Assembly: GCF_024343615.1 (NCBI RefSeq)
Contig: NZ_RJUB01000144.1
Location: 29,151-93,150, forward strand
DNA from: Ferruginibacter sp. HRS2-29
Lineage (GTDB): Bacteria; Bacteroidota; Bacteroidia; Chitinophagales; Chitinophagaceae
Direction: 5' to 3'
DNA length: 64,000 nucleotides
Under the pieces are notes generated by a model. That model was given only the letters and a program-made list of their open reading frames with translations. It made no database searches and was not told where the DNA came from. This document shows positions 59,518 through 64,000 of this stretch, piece by piece (the stretch's first letter is position 1; every line of letters starts with the position of its first letter). Made by a program: the position numbers and the translations under genes.

Positions 59518-59545
59518 TTATCAATTATTCATTATTAATTACCCA
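59518..59545. repeat. heptad run upstream of the MBL hydrolase (word TTATTAA), single arm
   Basis: Four units (TTATCAA, TTATTCA, TTATTAA, TTACCCA) in 7-bp phase end 4 bases before the TTG start of the hydrolase gene. No clear partner arm is seen; an imperfect hairpin CTAATTTG / CGAATTAG lies further upstream near 59409-59434. Confidence 0.5.
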
Positions 59546-59549
59546 CTAC

Positions 59550-60326
59550 TTGACTTCGCCCCCGTTAAAAATAACTTTTCTCGGAACCGGTACCAGCAGC
59601 GGTGTTCCTATGATCGCCTGCCCATGTGAAGTCTGTGCCTCCACGGATAAAAAAGACAAACGCCTCCGCAGCAGTATCATGGTGCAAAGCGATACGACCA
59701 CCATTGTGGTGGATACCACGCCGGATTTTCGTTACCAGATGTTGAGGGCGGGAGTCAAAAAGCTGGATGCCGTGCTTTATACGCATCCGCACAAGGACCA
59801 TGTAGCGGGGCTGGATGATATCCGTGCATTCAATTTCTTTCAGCAGCAGGCGATCAATGTATATGCCAACGAGCTTACACAAAAAGCGTTGCGAAATGAA
59901 TTCTATTACATTTTTGCGGAACATAAATATCCGGGTATCCCGGAGATAAACCTGCACACCATCGATGCACAAACGTTCATGATCGGCGACATACCGGTTA
60001 CGCCCATCAGCGTGTGGCACCTGCACATGCCGGTGATCGCTTTCCGGTTTGGAGATTTTGTCTACATCACCGACGCCAATAAAATTGAGGATGTGGAAAA
60101 AGACAAGATCAGGAATGCAAAAATATTGGTGGTGAATGCGCTGCGGCACAAAAAACATATTTCTCATTATACACTCGACGAAGCCATCGCGTTATCGGAT
60201 GAGCTCAACATTGAGCAGGCCTACTTCACACATATCAGTCACCAGCTTGGCCTGCATGAAACCGTGAGCAGGACTTTGCCGCCAGGCAAAACATTGGCAC
60301 ACGATGAGCTGGTTATTTTCTCCTGA
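59550..60326 (+). CDS. MBL-fold metal-dependent hydrolase (PhnP-like)
   Basis: 258 residues, cytoplasmic. It begins with KITFLGTGTSSGVPMIACPCEVCAS, typical of PhnP-like members with a structural zinc site. The metal motif HPHKDHVAGLDD (HXHXDH) comes near residue 77, and later ligands fit VWHLHMPVIAFRFGDFVYITDANKI and FTHISHQLG. PhnP-type enzymes cleave cyclic phosphodiesters; the substrate here is not known. The start is TTG at 59550, with no ATG in the frame nearby. Confidence 0.9.
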   Translation: MTSPPLKITFLGTGTSSGVPMIACPCEVCASTDKKDKRLRSSIMVQSDTTTIVVDTTPDFRYQMLRAGVKKLDAVLYTHPHKDHVAGLDDIRAFNFFQQQAINVYANELTQKALRNEFYYIFAEHKYPGIPEINLHTIDAQTFMIGDIPVTPISVWHLHMPVIAFRFGDFVYITDANKIEDVEKDKIRNAKILVVNALRHKKHISHYTLDEAIALSDELNIEQAYFTHISHQLGLHETVSRTLPPGKTLAHDELVIFS

Positions 60327-60378
60327 TCCGGCGGGGTTTTTCTCATTTTTTGAATAGATCCATGCGTTAGTTTAGGGT

Positions 60379-61338
60379 ATGAAAAATCTGCCCGATCATT
60401 ACCTGCATTTTACCCGAAAAGAAAGGAACGGGATCATCGTTCTATTGGCTCTGGTATTACTTTCAATATTGTTTCCACGGATATATTTTTTTATTGAAAA
60501 AAAAGGGCCGCTTCCGGTGTCTGAAAGTTATGCGAAGGAAATAGCGATGCTCAGGGAAATTTCCGCAGATAGCATGGGTAATCATTTCGGAAAGGAAAAT
60601 GTTGATTATTCAGAACGATATAATAACAAAGCTTCTGCGCCATTTGATAAGGAAGACCTGACCAGGAAACTATTTAGCTTTGACCCAAATACGCTCGAAA
60701 TTTCCGGCTGGAGATCTCTTGGCGTGAAGGAAAAAACAGCAATAGGTATCCGGCACTACATTGAAAAAGGCGGAAGGTTCAAGACTGCCGGAGATATCAG
60801 CAAAATATGGGGTCTGAGCGATGCAATCAAGCAACGCCTTCAGCCTTATATCAACATAGTTGAAAAAGATTCAAGGCCCGGTCTCGCGTATACCAAATTC
60901 CCATCACAAGAAAAGAAACCTTACGAAAAGAAAGGCGTCAGGCCTTTTGACATCAACAGGGCAGACACGAGCTTGCTGATAGCTTTGCCCGGCATCGGCA
61001 GTAAGCTTGCGGCCCGGATCATCAATTTTCGCGACCGCCTTGGTGGTTTTTACATGGTAAGCCAGGTTGGAGAAACCTTTGGGCTACCGGACAGCACATT
61101 CCGGAAAATCAGGCAGTACCTCTTTGTATCAGAAGCCCCGCTTCGTATGATAAATATCAATACGGCATCATTGGAAGAATTGAAACATCATCCCTATATC
61201 CGCTGGCAGTTTGCTAATGTGATTGTTCAATACAGGTTGCAGCATGGAAATTTTACTTCTGTGGAAGAGCTCAAAAAGATCATGATAATCAAAGAGGATA
61301 TCTATTTAAAGATATCCCCTTATTGCAAAGTTGAGTGA
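60379..61338 (+). CDS. ComEA-like helix-hairpin-helix protein
   Basis: 319 residues. One N-terminal transmembrane helix (NGIIVLLALVLLSILFPRIYFF) is followed by an extracytoplasmic part with three HhH units: SFDPNTLEISGWRSLGVKEKTAIGIRHYI, FDINRADTSLLIALPGIGSKLAARIINFRDRLGGF and ININTASLEELKHHPYIRWQFANVIVQYR. HhH domains bind duplex DNA without sequence preference. With ComEC at 19.9 kb it could act in DNA uptake; this pairing is an inference. It converges on the adhesin gene across 17 bases. Confidence 0.88.
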   Translation: MKNLPDHYLHFTRKERNGIIVLLALVLLSILFPRIYFFIEKKGPLPVSESYAKEIAMLREISADSMGNHFGKENVDYSERYNNKASAPFDKEDLTRKLFSFDPNTLEISGWRSLGVKEKTAIGIRHYIEKGGRFKTAGDISKIWGLSDAIKQRLQPYINIVEKDSRPGLAYTKFPSQEKKPYEKKGVRPFDINRADTSLLIALPGIGSKLAARIINFRDRLGGFYMVSQVGETFGLPDSTFRKIRQYLFVSEAPLRMININTASLEELKHHPYIRWQFANVIVQYRLQHGNFTSVEELKKIMIIKEDIYLKISPYCKVE

Positions 61339-61355
61339 TGAAAAGCTGGTGACGT

Positions 61356-64000
61356 TTATTTGCCCACAACCACTTTGTCAATCACTTTTTCGTCGTTGAT
61401 AAAATAGGTGATGAAATAAACACCGGTCCTCAATTTGAAGAAATTATTGCCAATCGCTATGCGATGATCGCCGGCGGCAAGAAGCTGGGTTTTCAGTAAT
61501 TCCGATACTTTTGAACCGTTACTTTCAAATATCGAGATACCCACACGGGCAGCAGATTTGAGGTTGAAATTAACCATTGAATTTCCAAGGATGGGGTTAG
61601 GGCTGATGAAATGCAGGAACGTTTCGCCATTCCGTAAGGTAGTGGTGAAGCCGTTTGCAAATCCGGCATTGTAATTCCCGGAACCGGAAGTACAGCCACT
61701 GGAATTGGTTACGGTTACGCTATAATTGCCCGGGCTGGTGTATGTATACTGTGATGAGGTAGCGCGAGGAATGAGGTTGCCTTCAAAATACCATTGGTTA
61801 CCGGTTGGCACACTGGAAGTAAGCATACTGCCATTTTGTGTGATTACAGGAACGGGCGGCAGCGCTACGACCGATATGGTCACACTTGCGGAAGGAAGGC
61901 TTCGGCATCCGCCGGAGATGGAATCTGCTACCCAATAACTATTGGCACTGCTCACTGTAATACTTTGTGTATTGGCACCGTTGCTCCACAAATAATTATG
62001 GGCTGGCGAAGATGTAAGCGTAACAGAATTTCCTGAACAAATTGACACTTCTCCTGTGGGCGAAATAGAAGGGGAGGCGGGAACAGGTAGCACAGTGATG
62101 ACCACAGGGGCAGATACAGGGCTTATACAGTTTCCGATACCGACTTTTACAGAATAAGATCCGCTGCTGTTTACAGTTATGCTTTGAGTAGTAGCGCCTG
62201 TACTCCAGATATATTGGTCTGCTGTACCTGCAGAAAGTGTAACGGAACTTCCCTCGCAAAAAATAGTGGAACCACTGGTGGTTATTTGTGGTGGTGCAGG
62301 CACAGGCTTAACTATTACATTTATGGGGGCGGAAGGAACACTTACGCATCCGTTCGGTATAGAGTCCCTGACAGTATAATTGCCCGTAGTATTTACAGAG
62401 ATGGATTGCGAACTGGCACCATTGCTCCAGCTATAAATATGCCCTGGGGTAATATTTCCGGCAATCAGCGTAACGCTTTCGCCCTGGCAAAAAGTGGTGG
62501 CTCCGCTTGTAGTCAATTGCGGGGGTGCAGGAGCCGGATTAACTGTTATGTTTATGGGCGCCGAAGGAACACTTACGCATCCGTTCGGTATAGAGTCCCT
62601 GACAGTATAATTGCCCGTAGTATTTGCAATGATTGATTGAGAAGCAGCGCCATTGCTCCAGCTATAAACATGTCCTGCGTCAATATTTCCGGCGGTCAGC
62701 GTAAGGCTTTCTCCCTGGCAAAACGTAGCAGGCCCGCTGGTGGTAATAGCAGGTGCCGGAGGCAAAGGGTTTACGATGACGTTTACCGGCAAAGACCATT
62801 CACTCACACAACCTGACGGGATAGAATCCTTAACTGAGTAACCTCCCGTACTTGTGACGGTAATGCTCTGGGTTGTTTCGCCGTTGCTCCACAGAGGTAT
62901 ATGGCCCGCGGCAAGTACGGGAGCTGTGAGCGTAACGCTGCCGCCTTCACAAAAGGTAAGCGGTCCGCTGGCTGTAATCCCGGCCGGCGTTGCTGGCGGT
63001 GCTACAAAATTGACCACTACAAAATAGGAAGGAAGGCTCAGGCAACCCTGGTTGCTTCTGGTAGTCACACAGTAGCTTGCGCTTACACTGGGGGTGAAGG
63101 TTTGTGTTGTAGCCGCAACAGGGTACCATAAATATTGATCACCGGGACTAGAGGTAAGTGGGGTCGGATTTCCCAGGCACATAGTGACCACACCGGAAGG
63201 AGTAATCGTAGGCTGTTCGGGCCGTGGAAAGGCATTGGTTACGATTGGTACTGAAGTGGCGCTTTTGCATGTTACTCCCAATGAATCCCTGACGGTGTAA
63301 GAGCCGGTTCTGTTAACAACAATGCTTCGCGTTGTTTGACCTGTACTCCAGGAATACTGGTGGGCCGGGCTGGCAGTAAGGGTAACCCCGGTGGAGTACT
63401 CGCAGAACGTGAGAGCACCGCTTGCGGTAACGGTTAGCGGATCAGGAGCTGTCGCTACGGTAATGCGGATCGTGTCCGTAGAAACCTGTGAAGCGGCATC
63501 CGTTGTAGTAAGAACATATGTTTGTGAAGTGGGCGGAGTTGCTGATGTATAGGGAGCATTGGGATCAGCAAGTCCGATAGCAGGCGACCAGGAATACTGG
63601 TAGGGTGCTACACCAAACCGGGCACCTGCGGGATCGCCAATGTTGACCGAATTACCTGCGCAAAGAAATGTGTCCCTGCCAACTTCTATAAAGGGTGGTT
63701 CGTCTGGCAGGTAACCGTTGATACTGATTTTTGATATCAGAAAATCATTTGAGGCATACCCGGTGAGCGTGTCGCGGCGCAGGATTAAAGGGCCACCTGA
63801 TTGAGTGATCGCTATAGTGCCCGCACAATAAAGAGAATTGGTCAATGTATCCACAGCTACCGAACTGAATTGGCCGAGGCCATTATTATAAGGTGGCGAT
63901 AAAAGAACATCGGTGGTAGATAACAGTGTGTCTGTTTCCCAGACAAGTAAGTGTGTTTTGCCTGATATGCCGGCATAATAACCCGGAGGAAAAATGGATA
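61356..64000 (-). CDS. large secreted repeat protein with T9SS sorting domain (5' end outside window)
   Basis: At least 880 residues visible; the frame is open to the window edge, so the N-terminus is missing. The visible part begins with beta-propeller-like sequence (LYCAGTIAITQSGGPLILRRD), then about nine Ig-like modules of 70-80 residues with the pattern TFCEG-SVTLTA...YSWSNGATTQSITV...GNYTVRDSIPNGCVS. The C-terminal 80 residues (FLHFISPNPILGNSMVNFNLKS ... GVYFITYFINDEKVIDKVVVGK) form a type IX secretion sorting domain. It is probably attached to or released from the cell surface, as an adhesin or structural protein. Two adjacent modules are nearly identical at DNA level. Confidence 0.88.
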   Translation of the reverse strand, partial: SIFPPGYYAGISGKTHLLVWETDTLLSTTDVLLSPPYNNGLGQFSSVAVDTLTNSLYCAGTIAITQSGGPLILRRDTLTGYASNDFLISKISINGYLPDEPPFIEVGRDTFLCAGNSVNIGDPAGARFGVAPYQYSWSPAIGLADPNAPYTSATPPTSQTYVLTTTDAASQVSTDTIRITVATAPDPLTVTASGALTFCEYSTGVTLTASPAHQYSWSTGQTTRSIVVNRTGSYTVRDSLGVTCKSATSVPIVTNAFPRPEQPTITPSGVVTMCLGNPTPLTSSPGDQYLWYPVAATTQTFTPSVSASYCVTTRSNQGCLSLPSYFVVVNFVAPPATPAGITASGPLTFCEGGSVTLTAPVLAAGHIPLWSNGETTQSITVTSTGGYSVKDSIPSGCVSEWSLPVNVIVNPLPPAPAITTSGPATFCQGESLTLTAGNIDAGHVYSWSNGAASQSIIANTTGNYTVRDSIPNGCVSVPSAPINITVNPAPAPPQLTTSGATTFCQGESVTLIAGNITPGHIYSWSNGASSQSISVNTTGNYTVRDSIPNGCVSVPSAPINVIVKPVPAPPQITTSGSTIFCEGSSVTLSAGTADQYIWSTGATTQSITVNSSGSYSVKVGIGNCISPVSAPVVITVLPVPASPSISPTGEVSICSGNSVTLTSSPAHNYLWSNGANTQSITVSSANSYWVADSISGGCRSLPSASVTISVVALPPVPVITQNGSMLTSSVPTGNQWYFEGNLIPRATSSQYTYTSPGNYSVTVTNSSGCTSGSGNYNAGFANGFTTTLRNGETFLHFISPNPILGNSMVNFNLKSAARVGISIFESNGSKVSELLKTQLLAAGDHRIAIGNNFFKLRTGVYFITYFINDEKVIDKVVVGK
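62335..62720 (-). repeat. 231-bp tandem repeats inside the adhesin gene
   Basis: The block starting GGAACACTTACGCATCCGTT and continuing for about 60 identical bases occurs at 62335 and again at 62566, a period of 231 bp or 77 codons, matching one Ig-like module. Flanking parts of the two modules differ more, indicating local homogenisation. Confidence 0.8.

Noticed and set aside
7433..59545. CRISPR array as explanation for the short repeats
   Set aside because: Units are 7-17 bp and directly adjacent, without 30-40 bp unique spacers, and no cas genes are present.

Overview
The window reads as chromosome from a Bacteroidota bacterium, most likely of the Chitinophagaceae or a close relative. 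Grounds for this are a SusC/SusD pair, the fused LpxC-FabZ enzyme, PorX (response regulator joined to a PglZ-type phosphatase domain) and a protein with a C-terminal type IX secretion sorting domain. TAnnTTTG promoter boxes, the near absence of Shine-Dalgarno sites and several TTG starts point the same way. No rRNA, tRNA, CRISPR array, intact insertion sequence or prophage was recognised. The assignment rests on gene families read by eye, not on a database search.

Layout. 0-7.4 kb: a broken or partial gene end, susC-susD with a strong terminator, and a secreted M14 peptidase. 7.7-13.8 kb (minus strand): a secreted HEXXH protein, then a probable heme-uptake operon (TonB receptor, HmuY-like lipoprotein, DUF6607-like protein). 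14-24.4 kb: GNAT acetyltransferase, lutB plus a polysaccharide-deacetylase-like gene, a DMT transporter, purH, comEC, a small membrane protein, an amidase lipoprotein and a metallophosphoesterase. 24.4-32.2 kb (mostly minus): flippase, a MauG/MbnH-like diheme protein with an MbnP-like partner, arfB, a PcrB-type prenyl transferase (plus), an M28 peptidase and a LytT/LytS pair. 32.4-46.6 kb: ruvB, an orphan OmpR-type regulator, a pair of M16 proteins, a HerA-like ATPase, recQ, copA, tsaE and alanine dehydrogenase. 46.8-57.2 kb (minus): two unknown secreted proteins, a lone ABC ATPase, then the lipid A genes lpxA, lpxC-fabZ and lpxD with an HD phosphohydrolase, interrupted by a DUF5686-type outer-membrane protein. 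57.4-64 kb: porX, a small unknown gene, an MBL hydrolase, a ComEA-like HhH protein and the 3' part of a large repeat adhesin that runs off the window.

The most unusual signal is between the genes. At least sixteen intergenic sites carry runs of degenerate 7-bp tandem repeats, and in about eleven of them a second run made of the reverse-complement word lies 10-110 bp away, so the pair can fold into a long imperfect hairpin. Each site has its own word (for example ATAATGG, AATTACG, AATTAAG, AATAATG, CGACGGA), but the 7-bp phase is shared. Arms often begin at, or contain, the stop codon of the neighbouring gene. Related sites use 8-9 bp or 17 bp units. They resemble the heptanucleotide STRR repeats of cyanobacteria, but the inverted pairing and changing word do not match a named family I know.

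Other second-look items: a 0.5 kb gap after ruvB with a nested hairpin, bracketed by a 36-bp near-copy of the ruvB 3' end; a 168-bp inverted repeat at 34.8 kb; a palindrome in the heme-receptor/acetyltransferase promoter region; probable leaderless promoters; a clan-CD-like His/Cys dyad in an unknown lipoprotein; and homogenised 231-bp repeats in the adhesin gene.
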